From Pararge aegeria (Eukaryota > Arthropoda > Insecta > Lepidoptera > Nymphalidae), in the NCBI RefSeq assembly GCF_905163445.1, contig NC_053183.1:15686001-15750000 (forward strand): a stretch of DNA of 64,000 nt, given 5' to 3'. Positions 1-10,536 of this stretch are shown here, one piece after another; position 1 is the stretch's first letter; each line of letters begins with the position of its first letter. Position numbers and translations under genes: made by a program. A model generated the notes under the pieces. That model did no database searches. It worked only from the letters and a program-made list of their open reading frames with translations, and was not told the DNA's origin.

Positions 1-1139
1 TATCGTCATTATTAACCACTTACAGATCTACTACGGGGCACTGGTCGCTTCCCTAAATGATAAGTACACTTCAAGTGTGGATTGGTAGATTTCACACGCC
101 TTTGTGAACATTAAGTAGAACATTCAAATATGCAGGTTTTTCACATATATTTGCACAAAACGCACATAATTTCGAAAAGTAAGATATGATTGTGATGTAT
201 GTTTAAAAATGAATTATATTAATTGCATACACAAATACACATGATTATATCGGTCGTATCTGAAACTGTAGTATATAGCAATATTACGTTTATAAGTATT
301 ACGTTCGTAATGCTTGCCTGAAACTTCCGTGCAGTTCTGGTAGAGGTACTGAATAGCCAATAACCTAATATCTACGTCAAAGGACGTCCACTGCAGGTCT
401 TCGATCTTTTGTAGTCATTTCCAAACTCCATGATTTACTCCCTGCCCGTCGTTTTTATAATCACTGTGTGAGTTATAGGAATAGCGAGGCCTTAGTGGTT
501 TTGTATTTACTAACTAAAGATAGGCCAATAATAAAATCAAATCTTGTAATGAGGGTTCCCCGGGCGTCTAACAAAATCAACAAAAGGGATATGGCTTGGT
601 TATTTTCAGTTTGGGTATACCCCTTTAGAGGGGTAGTCCCACATAAGCCTTAGTCCTGCCCAAGGGTTCGAGGTAGCTATAAAGCTTTTCCACGGCGGTG
701 CCCTCTCGTATCGAATGACACAGGTTGAACTAAGGCAGCTGAATGGTACATTCAAATTTGGGTAGGCAGTGCTTTAGCATAATATGAAGTGCACACCACT
801 TAGAGACTACTAGAGGCAGATATTTTCTGCAACAAGTAGTAGTAAATCTATAATTAAGCCATATAACGTTGGTAATAATGACGATTCTTAGTCAGTACAT
901 ATTTGGTAATTTAATTTATGTAGGTACATAAAAATATAACACAATTTAAAAAGAATATGTACTGTAACAATATCAATATTAGAAGTAAAAATATACTCGT
1001 TGTGCGGTTTACTAGGCTAAATAAAATTAATAATTCAATCAAATTACCGAATGAAATATTTGATATGTCTCTCAACAAGTTCTAAGTTTATAGAAAACGT
1101 AAGCTTATAGAAAATGCAAGGATCAAAAATTATAATATC

Positions 1140-1412
1140 AAGGATTACTTAAGCGATAAAAAAGCTTGGGTGTGAATTGCTCTAACTTCATAGCTATTAT
1201 ATATTTATTGACTGTAAGATGGTGATAACCAAAAAAAAAACCGGCTAAGTTTGTTGTTGGCTCTTCTTAGACCAGTGCACCATCGTAGTTTTAGGATTAA
1301 GTTGTCGAACGAAGTTATCACCATTACACAATTATGTAAACATATTTGTATGAACGCTTAATAATGGCTGTGATGGGCCGTTAATGAATAGAGAATATTT
1401 GAATTTGAATAT
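1140..1412 (+). repeat. Dispersed 260-270-bp repeat, copy 1
   Basis: It shares AATTGCTCTAACTTC, CACAATTATGTAAA and ATGAACGCTT with the copy at 8.3 kb and ends in GAATTTGAAT. Similar sequences form the 3' ends of lepidopteran retroelements; the family is unassigned. Confidence 0.55.
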
Positions 1413-4032
1413 ATTTATTATTACATGTTTATCTATTGACTTAGCACTGTGACACCCTAGGTAGGTCTAGGGTCGATAGATGATCGATAGTGTAAGTCAT
1501 AATAAATTATATATAATAATTTTGGCTTTCTACTAATAGAATGGTTAAATATATAACATTTTTAAGTAAAGTAGCACTCTGCCAGCTTTCAAAATCATAT
1601 TTATTAATTTATTTAGGCCCTTAGATTTTTAAATAATACACGACTTTAGTTAAGACTTGTCTAAAGAATTATTATTTAACACTGTAAGTATGATTATTGT
1701 ATGTATTTACTTTCTGTACCGATAACATTATTATATATAGTTTTAGTATTATTTATTTTACCATATAGTATTTTATTTTATTTTATATATGTACTGTTTT
1801 TGTAATTATTGTAATTATTAATATGTATCTATGTATATTCTTAGAGTTTTCAGCACCGCTATAAGGATTTATATGTGAGCCAATTCCTCATAACGGTTGC
1901 CTGGAAAAAATCACGATAAGTGATACATAAATGATAAATGTGCCGCCTTTGTTACACAAATTTAATTGTACCTTTGTTGTTTTTGTCTCTTTTATTTTTT
2001 TTTTCTTGTGTGCAATAAGGTATTTTTGATTGATTGATTGATTGAAGTTACCCAAAACTAAAAACCTGGAAATGGGCTTATGGGACAAACATATTAAAAA
2101 GTAGAAAAACCCCGCATATTAGCTACAAGTGCGGTTTTAATGCTAGAATTATCACTTACTAATTTATTACATTAAAATAAGAAACTATAAGAGAGATTTT
2201 TTTAGAAGTACCTACTCCGTAAAAAGTATTATACACAATAGGCTCATGTTTTGTTATGTAAACTTAGGTAAAACCCATGATTAACTTAAATGAGCGTATT
2301 TCTGTGACGGTAAGGATTCATGGTGACCTTGAACGTGACTATAAAAATCCATTAGGTCAAAAACAACCTTTTTGACATTGCAGAAAATTGCTAGCAATTT
2401 GGGTCGTTTTCCTTGTCCTTATCCTTACTTATATAAAATGCGAAAAGGTGTCAGTTGGTTTGTCCTGACATCACACAGCAATAGAGAAATGGATTGATGT
2501 GATTATTAGCATATATGGAGCTTGACATAGGAAACTCTGGACATAAGCCATTCTTAAAAATCCTACACCGAGGGACAGCTTACATTCTGGAGGCCGATGT
2601 AGGATTCATTGTGGCCCGTGAACTAACTTCAGACACCTAAGGATTTTAAAGAAACAAAAAAACGCGCATGAATCTTGAGCGTAACAACTAGTTTTGAAAT
2701 AAGCAAACAGCGTACCTATATAGAAGGTCTCACTTTCTAAACTCTAGTAGATTCTCGCATGGTAGCTACCAACTGTTATGTCGGAAACATATGCCTTCCC
2801 GCCAATTTCGCCAATGCTGCCAACTGTTGAAAGGTCAAGAAGTGTCCAAGACACCTCAATAATGATATAAAAAACGTAACCCATGTTTAGAAATTATAAG
2901 TTAAAAAATGGTTTACTTAAACTATTTTATTTAAACATTTTAATAGGAAGACATATTTTGGTGACGATCTAAAAAGGTTGGCGAGGAAAGGGGATCAAAG
3001 AGAACTAATTGTAATCAATGCAAAAGTTACATTGCACTTTGATTTAGATTTTTCTAACATCCTGTTAAATATAATGAGCATTAAACTTAATTAGCTATAG
3101 TTCACGATAAAGCAAATTATGAAGAATGATGACTTTTTTTTAGTAACTGATTGGTGCGAAAACGTCAAAAGATCATCATGTGGACGCACGAGGCAACCTT
3201 GGACTGCCGATTTAACAGCAGGATGTAATTCAATAAACCAGTCCATCCCAAAGATATTTTCGTTATAATTTTACATAAACCATTCTTACATTCGTGTATG
3301 TCGATTGTCGAGTAACCTCAATGACATAAATGCGACGGCGCGGCGTAGTTAACTCGTGGAATGTGTTAGTCCATGAGTATTTTAAAAGATGGCGCTGTTT
3401 TATTTGCGAACTGGTAAAAATGTTTGTTCCCACTTATCGATTCGTTTCTTATTTTAAACTGATTTGACTTAATGATGTAATTTCATGAACTAAAATGAAT
3501 AAATAAACTATCGGAAAGTAACGCCTCTATATAGTAAATATTATTTTTTACATACAAAGTCGCATACATCCACTAGTATTAATTACAAATAAATATTCCG
3601 ATTCATCAATAATGTCTAACATTTACACTTGTCAATATTTTATATGGCATACCCTCTGACATACCATTCAATATGAATCGACGTTATAATTTATGATCTT
3701 TATCGCAACAAATTAGTCCTTATTTATTTAAATACTTAACCTGGATAGTGGATAGATTCAAGGCGAATGTGAATATGCATCTTTTATTATAAGTAATAAC
3801 GTGTATTTAATATTCCATACAAGTACAACAATCTGCCTAATTATTTACTCAATAGAGTCGAGAAGCTTAACAGACCATACAAAGTATGGGAGTATCATAC
3901 CAAAAATAATACCACCAAGTACCATGGTGTCGTCGCCCGTCACTTATCTTTCTTTCGGAATATCATATAGCTGACGAATGAATAAATGAATGAATATACT
4001 TTTATTGCGCACCACAAAAAGTAGATAAAAAA

Positions 4033-4073
4033 GGAAAAGTATAACAAAACACGTTGTTTTGTTATACTTTTCC
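4033..4073. repeat. Perfect 18-bp inverted repeat with 5-base loop
   Basis: GGAAAAGTATAACAAAAC is followed by ACGTT and the exact complement. No mismatch is present. Confidence 0.85.
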
Positions 4074-4374
4074 ATGATAAAATTTAGCGGCCTTATCGCT
4101 ACATAGCGATTTCTTCGAGGCAACCAATGGCGAAGAAAACAAACACAGAAAATAGCAAGGTGATGCATATACCCATAAAAAATATTTTGTTACTTAAATA
4201 AATATATATAATACCGGATATTCAATATCCCCATAGATATTTTGAATGTAACTTCTACGAGTCAAATAAGCAACAAAGATGTATTTTTAAGAGTGACATC
4301 TTATCAGTAGCGTGCATAGGGCTGCGGGTTTTATATAATTAATTCTACTGCAAGTTAGCTCATCTGGTGATTTT

Positions 4375-4560
4375 CTCTTGTATAGTCTGGTATACGGCCG
4401 TGGCTATTTACTACCCTACTGACAAAGACGTGCCACCAGACGTTTAAGCATACCAGTACGATGCAGCGTAGATACCTTTTAGAGGTATGGGTTTAATATA
4501 TCTGCCATACCCCTAACAGGTTAGCCTCACTCACTTTACCAGTAGGGCTAGCAAGCGCAA
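4375..4560 (+). mobile_element. SINE family C, decayed
   Basis: The sequence CCGTGGCTATTTACTACCCT, ACTGACAAAGACGTGCCACC and a CCATACCCCTAACAGGTTAG end match the family C body, with substantial divergence. Confidence 0.5.
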
Positions 4561-4593
4561 CCCGTGAAAATTGAGTCCACCTGTTATCTCGTT

Positions 4594-4652
4594 TACACGT
4601 TAGTCGTATTTTTCCTATTGAGTTGCTATAGGAAAAATTCTACTAACGTGTA
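4594..4652. repeat. Imperfect ~27-bp inverted repeat
   Basis: TACACGTTAGTCGTATTTTT pairs with AAAAATTCTACTAACGTGTA with two mismatches, and CCTAT pairs with ATAGG around a 9-base loop. Confidence 0.7.
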
Positions 4653-5749
4653 GAGATAGTTATCTCGTGGCACGCATGCTAGTCCCATAGATCGCAGTCA
4701 AACGTAACAAAAAATAAAGAAGGACTACTACCCCTAACATAGTCCAAAGATCATTTGTTTTTCATTCAAACTGATCACGACTCTACATAAAATTAATAGC
4801 ATAGGTATGTTAATATATCTCATAGCCATTCCTGTACAATTTATTAAATGTTTTTATATCCACACATAAATGTAACATACAATTACCGCCAATAAACATG
4901 TCTTGTAATTATATTAAAATATAGGTAGGTATTTTTCTTAAGATGTAATAGATATATGTACTTGTATCTATTGTTCTTATATGTTTAAACGAGAAATTGG
5001 TGTATACATGTATATAAAAATATATTTTGTGTGCATCCAAAAACATAATAATAATTACAGAAACATTAAATATGTAAAGATAAAAATAGGCTGCTTACAA
5101 TAATATTTGCAACAGAAAATCTTTCTTTTTTGAAAATTCGCAATTTTGTAAAAACTGTTTTTTTCCAAAATTTACCTCGCAAACGTCTTAGAATGTAAGA
5201 ATGTAAATTTTCATTTTGTAATCGTTTTGCTTTTTAAAGTTCACCTACATAAGTATCTACGCTGTAAATAACGATTTTGTTAGATAAAAACAAAAAAGTA
5301 TAAGCCCTAAATAATAGTATAAATGCAAATTTTAGTTTGTTTGTTACACTTCCACGCCTTGACTTCTCAACCGATCGTCATGAAACTTTTTATACTCGTT
5401 AGAGAAATTTGGAAGGAGAACTTTTTTTCTAAATGACTGGTAAAACCCAGCCCCCAAAAGATTAAAAAAAACTCCCTCCCTGAAAAGGACCTTAATTGAC
5501 ATAAAATAATAAAAACAAGCCGCGGGTAAAAGCTGGTATCTAGCTCTTTTGTTTTGGACAGTAAACTTCATTACTCTATGTATCTCTGTTGAAGCTTTTT
5601 TCTCGTGTAGAAGGAAGAGATTTAGAGCATGCTACGGACTAAAATATTATTGCACTTTTATGTTAATTTCCATGTAGGCTAGCTAGCCACGGCCAGAGCT
5701 AGACCAGCACGGAGAAAATTCAGAAATTATTAATGCCCAAATTCATAAT

Positions 5750-5870
5750 CATATCAACTCCTCCCACAGTGAAAAGGGGTTAAGACCGTTGTCTACAACG
5801 CGGACACTGTGTGGATGGAGATTATGGAGAACTCTCAGATTTCCTCACGATGTTTTCCTTCACCAAATTG
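5750..5870 (-). mobile_element. SINE family B, partial
   Basis: The plus strand reads TCCCACAGTGAAAAGGGGTT, then GAGAACTCTCAG and CCTCACGATGTTTTCCTTCA, the diagnostic SINE B body reversed. Confidence 0.6.
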
Positions 5871-6679
5871 CATTCCTGGAATAGAACCAGCTACTTTGCA
5901 CTTATAAGACAACAGGGCTAATGACTGTCACTATAAATAGTTCAGTGGTAAACACTTTGTTCTATATATTACGTAAGTTTTAACTTGGTACCTCAAGTCT
6001 ACTCTGAGATAAAGTGTGGTGACATACTCATGTCGGTACGAACGGACAAATGGACAGGCGGGTAGAGATTATTATTGTTATAATAACAGAGTAATTCTGC
6101 AAGGGTTTCATAGTTTTGAGAACCCTAAATATAACAAAGATAACAAACATGTCTCTTATGCCCAGAGTGAACATAACTCACATATTTAACATTTCCGGTC
6201 GCTCTTTATGACGTTAAACAGTTTATTATTAACAAGTTCTTGTTTTATTGTGCGTTCCGATTACGAGGGGTCCGTCCGGTTTTACTAGGATTTCCTTTGT
6301 TTGTTTCCTCGGTTTGTCTTGTTTATAATGGTTCCAACAACATATAATTATACCTACTATTATTAAATCTAATAAACTCTTCACAGCGAGAGAAAGATAC
6401 GTGGACACTTACCCCACAACGCCCCTAAAGGAACTGAGCAAACAAAGTATAAAGCGGGCGGGCGATGTGACGCGGTGGGTCAGGGTATATGTGTTGGGCA
6501 GATAGAAGTTGGTATATAAACATATCAGAAGTTGACAAACATATGTACTGCTTATTTTTTATGAGTTAATTTTTTTTTTCTAAAAATGTATCTATTGATC
6601 TCAGGAAAATGTTGTGGAACAAAAGTATACTATTATTGTGATATGAATACTTTACCTTTTTTTTTTTTCCATAAACTAC

Positions 6680-6860
6680 AAGTTATCCCTTGACTGCAAT
6701 CTCACCTGGCTGTAAGTGATGATGCAGTCCAAAATGGTAATGCTAACCTGAACCTTATCGGTTTCTACGCGACATCGTACCGGAACGCTAAATCACTCGT
6801 CATCACCTCTTTAACGGTAAGGTGATAACTAGGCACAAATGAAGGCTCCCACCAGTCGAA
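6680..6860 (-). mobile_element. SINE family C, partial
   Basis: The reversed body (TTATCGGTTTCTACGCGACA, TCGTACCGGAACGCTAAATC) and the TGACTGCAATCTCACCTGG tail region are clear. Confidence 0.65.
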
Positions 6861-7232
6861 TACATTGGCTTAGGAACCCTTTTTACAAATCTTGTATAGG
6901 AAGCATACAGCCTTCGGCATAATAAGCTACTTGACACTTCTAACATAACAAGTACTCTGATGATCACATCTGATTGTATCAATCATCGGTTCTCGGTAGC
7001 CACACCATAATTGCAAAGTTTATAAGCGTATGAATTATTTAGAAGCGGTTAGAAAATCGTGACCGTATGCATTTTAATCTGAACAGTGGAAAACTCGCCC
7101 TAAATTGTCGTACTTAAGAATCAATCTCGTTGGTTCAGTAGTTTGACTGTGGATCACCAGGTCCTGGTTCGATACCTGTTTTATTTTATTTCTTAAATTA
7201 ATCATTGAAAGAGTGTTGGCAGTTGCAAGAGG

Positions 7233-7379
7233 CCCCCAACGAGGTGGACAGATGACATCAGGCGAGTCGCTGGGTGCCGCTAGAGGCAAGCGGCCTGGGA
7301 CCGTGTATTGTGGAACTCCCTACAAAAGGCATATGTCCAGCAGTGGACGTCGATTGGTTGACATGACGATGATGATGAA
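7233..7379 (+). pseudogene. RTE-like LINE 3' coding end and tail
   Basis: One frame reads PPTRWTDDIRRVAGCR, a stop, then RQAAWDRVLWNSLQKAYVQQ and WTSIG before TGA, the C-terminus I know from RTE-type endonuclease/reverse-transcriptase proteins of Lepidoptera. A GAT-rich repeat tail follows. One in-frame stop shows that it is dead. Confidence 0.7.
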
Positions 7380-7404
7380 TCATTGAAACGCATAAGGTAG
7401 GAAT

Positions 7405-7650
7405 TCGACTTCACCTCAAACTTAACAAATGTGCGTTTTAAGTAATTAAAATATCATTTGCTACAACGGTAAAGGAAAAACATCGTGAGGAAACCTGCAT
7501 GCCTGAGAGTTCTGCATAATGTTCTCAAAGTTGTGTGGAGTCCACCGCACTGGGCGAGCGTGGTGTACTACGGCCTTAACCCTTAACCCTTTTCATTATG
7601 GGAGGAGATCCGTGCTCTGTAGTGGGCCGGTAATGGGTTGATGTGATGAA
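7405..7650 (+). mobile_element. SINE family B, 5'-truncated
   Basis: The body (ATGTGCGTTTTAAG, GGAAAAACATCGTGAGGAAA, TGTGGAGTCCACC) and tail (GTAGTGGGCCGGTAATGGG) are intact. It lies just after an RTE-like LINE end. Confidence 0.7.
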
Positions 7651-7694
7651 TTGACAGCTCCACGTTGATGCCACACCTGAGAGTAAGTTGAGAA

Positions 7695-7885
7695 CCATTT
7701 CCTATAAACTTGGGAACACTTCGCAGGGCATGCAAGGAGCCCTTACTTCACATAAAATGCCGCCCTGTGACCATCAACCTGAGGCGTAGGTATTAAGCCT
7801 CATGTACCTGTAATTCCACCCGCAACCGCGCCCAGAGCGGAACACACCAATGCTGCTTGGCGGCAGAAATAAGCATGGCGGTAAT
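7695..7885. repeat. Dispersed GC-richer repeat, copy 1
   Basis: It shares CGCAGGGCATGCAAGGAG, GAGGCGTAGGTATTAAGCCT and CATGTACCTGTAATTCCACC with copies near 27.5 and 36.8 kb. The class is unassigned; probably a LINE-derived segment. Confidence 0.5.
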
Positions 7886-7944
7886 GTTTACACTGCTCTA
7901 CAACTAAAGCTAAAACTCTACAGCTTAAAAATTACCATTAAAAT

Positions 7945-8338
7945 ATTAAGGACTAGCTGTTGCCCGCGACTTCGTCTGCGTTTGATTTTGTTTTTTGATG
8001 TGGCATTAAATTTAGATGTAGATCTAAAAAAAAAAAAAATATTCAGTATCTGAGGAGTTCTGTCCTCTATCTCCAACCACAGTTTGGGCATAATTAAACA
8101 CATATTATAACCTCTTAAATCGGTTATAATTTAACTGAGTTATGGTGTAAAATCGTCAAACACTCATCCTCGCTCCCAAAGGAACCGATCCTAATGTCGG
8201 GATAAAAAGTGTCCTATATTACTTCTAAAAGTTCCAAGAATATGTGTACAAAGTTTTATGAAAATCGGTTAAGTTAGTTTTTGCGTGAAAGCGTAACAAA
8301 CAAACTTACATTCACATTTATAATATTAGTAGGGATTA
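7945..8338 (+). mobile_element. Helitron-like dispersed repeat, copy 1
   Basis: The repeat begins GGACTAGCTGTTGCCCGCGA and ends ATTTATAATATTAGTAGGGA, with CCAACCACAGTTTGGGCA inside. Copy 2 is at 47.4 kb. Such ends are ubiquitous in Lepidoptera and I associate them with non-autonomous Helitrons, but the class is uncertain. Confidence 0.5.
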
Positions 8339-8606
8339 CTTGCACGATCAAAAGTTTGGGTATCAATTGCTCTAACTTCGCAGCTAAATATTTATTAACT
8401 TTGTGATAATGATAACAAAAAAATACCCGACTAAGTTTACCGCGGGCTCTTGGGCGCGTTTGTAACCCTCGTAGCTTTAAGTTTTAGTTGGCAAACGTAG
8501 TTACCACCATCACCTCACAATTATGTAAATATATATGGATGAACGCTTCATGGGTGCCTGTGATAGGTCTATATGAATAAAGGATTTGTGAATTTGAATT
8601 GGAATT
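8337..8606 (+). repeat. Dispersed 260-270-bp repeat, copy 2
   Basis: It follows directly after Helitron-like copy 1 and aligns with the 1.1-kb copy from GGATTACTT to the TGAATTTGAATTGG end. Confidence 0.55.
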
Positions 8607-9018
8607 TTTGCGTTATTTTTATAAGTTATTAAAAGTCCCAGCTTGGAGTAAGGATATTTGCGTCGTCCTTCCCCAAATAGTTTTAGAAGTCGGCCCACTT
8701 TATTATCACTAACATGTGATAATAAGTGTTGTTTGGTGACCGTAGGTCAGAGAACCCACAGTAGTCACCCTTCGCTTCCCGCGGGAAACGTACGAGGCGA
8801 CTTAGGGAATGTTACGGTGGAAGCAGCGTTCTCTGTGCTACTGTGACCCCCAGTAAGTTAAAAAGCTATTTGTTATTTAAAAAATGGCCTAGATCAGGTC
8901 TAGTCTAGTTTTGGATAAGCCTTGTATCTACAGGCTGCTCTGTAAAATGCAACTCAGAAATTGAACAAAACTGCGGATTAAAAAACTTATTTTTAGGCAC
9001 AAGTTTAAGACCATTGAG

Positions 9019-9264
9019 CCATTATTACATGCAGTGCAATGTGTACAAAAACTGTGAAAACGACCCACGCGCATCACTCTTCACACCCGCGGAATGTTAT
9101 ATCTAACATTTTTTTACATTTTCCCCATATTTTGGTAAACGTTTAGTACACTAGAGGTAAAATAATTTCTGTCAACTGTCAGCACTTCTAAAGTGGAGTG
9201 GTTTTTGATGCCTGGATGATATATTGGTCGTGTGCACGGTTGCTGGATGTTCTTAATTCTATGT
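9019..9264. mobile_element. Inverted-repeat element with CACAGAA ends, truncated copy
   Basis: It aligns with the 57.9-kb copy from CCATTATTACATGCAGTGCA to GGATGTTCTTAATTCTATG but lacks the left terminus. A SINE A copy begins at its right end. Confidence 0.62.
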
Positions 9265-9266
9265 TT

Positions 9267-9518
9267 GACGGCCAATTGGCGCAGTGGGCAGCGACCCTGC
9301 TTTCTGAGTCAAGGCTGTGGGTTCGATTCCCGAAACTGGAAAATGTTTGTGTGATGAACATGAATGTTTTTCAGTGTCTGGGTTTTTATTTGTATATTAT
9401 GTGTATTTATGTATATTATTCATAAAAATATTCATCAGTTATCTTTGTACCCATAACACAAGCTACGCTTACTTTGGGGCTAGATTGCGATGTGTGTATT
9501 GTCTTAGTATATTTATTA
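9267..9518 (+). mobile_element. SINE family A, near full length
   Basis: A tRNA-like head (TTGGCGCAGTGGGCAGCGA as A-box region, GGTTCGATTCC as B-box) is followed by a body ending GTAGTATATTTATT-type repeats. Five other copies share the body. It resembles the Metulj SINEs of Heliconius as I remember them. This copy abuts an inverted-repeat element on its left. Confidence 0.75.
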
Positions 9519-9862
9519 TGTTTTAAGGCTTGGATCCAGGTAGTGTTAAAATATATGCAAGAGAAATGCAGGTGCATTTCCAGCTGGTTACTTCTGAAAA
9601 ATGCTTAATTTACGGCTCGTGTACGTAATGTGCGATCATCTTTATCCAGTTACTCGTCTGCTTTGACGTGATTCAAGGATAAAGCTTGTTTCACGCCGCT
9701 GAAAAAATGAAACAAATCTGTAAAACCTAGTTTGTTTCCTAGTAATCTTTCTACGTAGGTCTATAGTAGTAAGCATTATCGATTCCTTATTAGGATGTTC
9801 TCCTGAGGATTCAGAGGATTTCCGAATTAAACCAAAAAAAACGTGATTAATTCCTATGCATG

Positions 9863-10015
9863 TTAGCCCTTGACTGCAACTTCACCTTGCGTGATGATGC
9901 AGTCTAAGATGGTAAAATTTCAGAAGTTATAAATTCCTAACTTGCGCCAGCTGGGGTTTGAAACTGGGACATCCCACTTATAAGATCACAGTGCTGATCA
10001 CTGCGCTCGGTCGTC
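9863..10015 (-). mobile_element. SINE family C, internally deleted
   Basis: The 3' portion (AGCCCTTGACTGCAACTTCA) is joined to the tRNA-like head (GGGTTTGAAACTGGGACATC, CACTGCGCTCGGTCGTC). Confidence 0.6.
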
Positions 10016-10211
10016 AATTTAATTATTTATCTTAAGCCTTTAATTGTTTTTGTAAAATAAAAGTAGCTTGAGTTACTCCTTATAACGTTTAACTATCTGT
10101 CAGTAAAAGTCCAGTGCAAATCAGTCCAGTCGTGTCGGAGATATGCTGGAACAAACATACAGGCAAACATTTTATTTTGTTTTCAGTACATTTAGTCTAT
10201 AATTTTATGTT

Positions 10212-10536
10212 ATGATCATCATCATCGCATCAACCCATTACCGGGCGACTTCAGAGCAGGCGGGTCCTCCCACAATGAGAAGGGCTAAGGCCGTAGTCCA
10301 CCACGCTGGCCCAGGGCGGTTTGGTGGACTCCACACAATCTTGAGAACATTATGTAGAACTCTCAAGCATGTAGGTTTCCTCACGATATTTTCCTTCACC
10401 TTTGAAGCAAGTGATAAGTAATTACTTAAAACGCACATAACTTAAAAAAGTTAGAGGTGATTCGTGCCGGGATTCGAACTCGCTCCCCCGTAAGCGAAGT
10501 CGAGCTCGTACCTAATGCGCTATCTCCGCTTCGCAA
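10212..10536 (-). mobile_element. SINE family B, full length
   Basis: The complete reversed element runs from the ATCATCATCATC tail through GTAGTCCACCACGCTGGCCC to the tRNA-like head (GGGATTCGAACTCG, then TAATGCGCTATCTCCGC). The head has an A/B-box arrangement, as expected of a tRNA-derived SINE. Confidence 0.78.

Noticed and set aside
9280..9340. tRNA-like sequence with A-box and B-box motifs, as a tRNA gene
   Set aside because: The same segment heads at least five SINE A bodies; no intact acceptor stem is evident and it continues directly into the SINE body.
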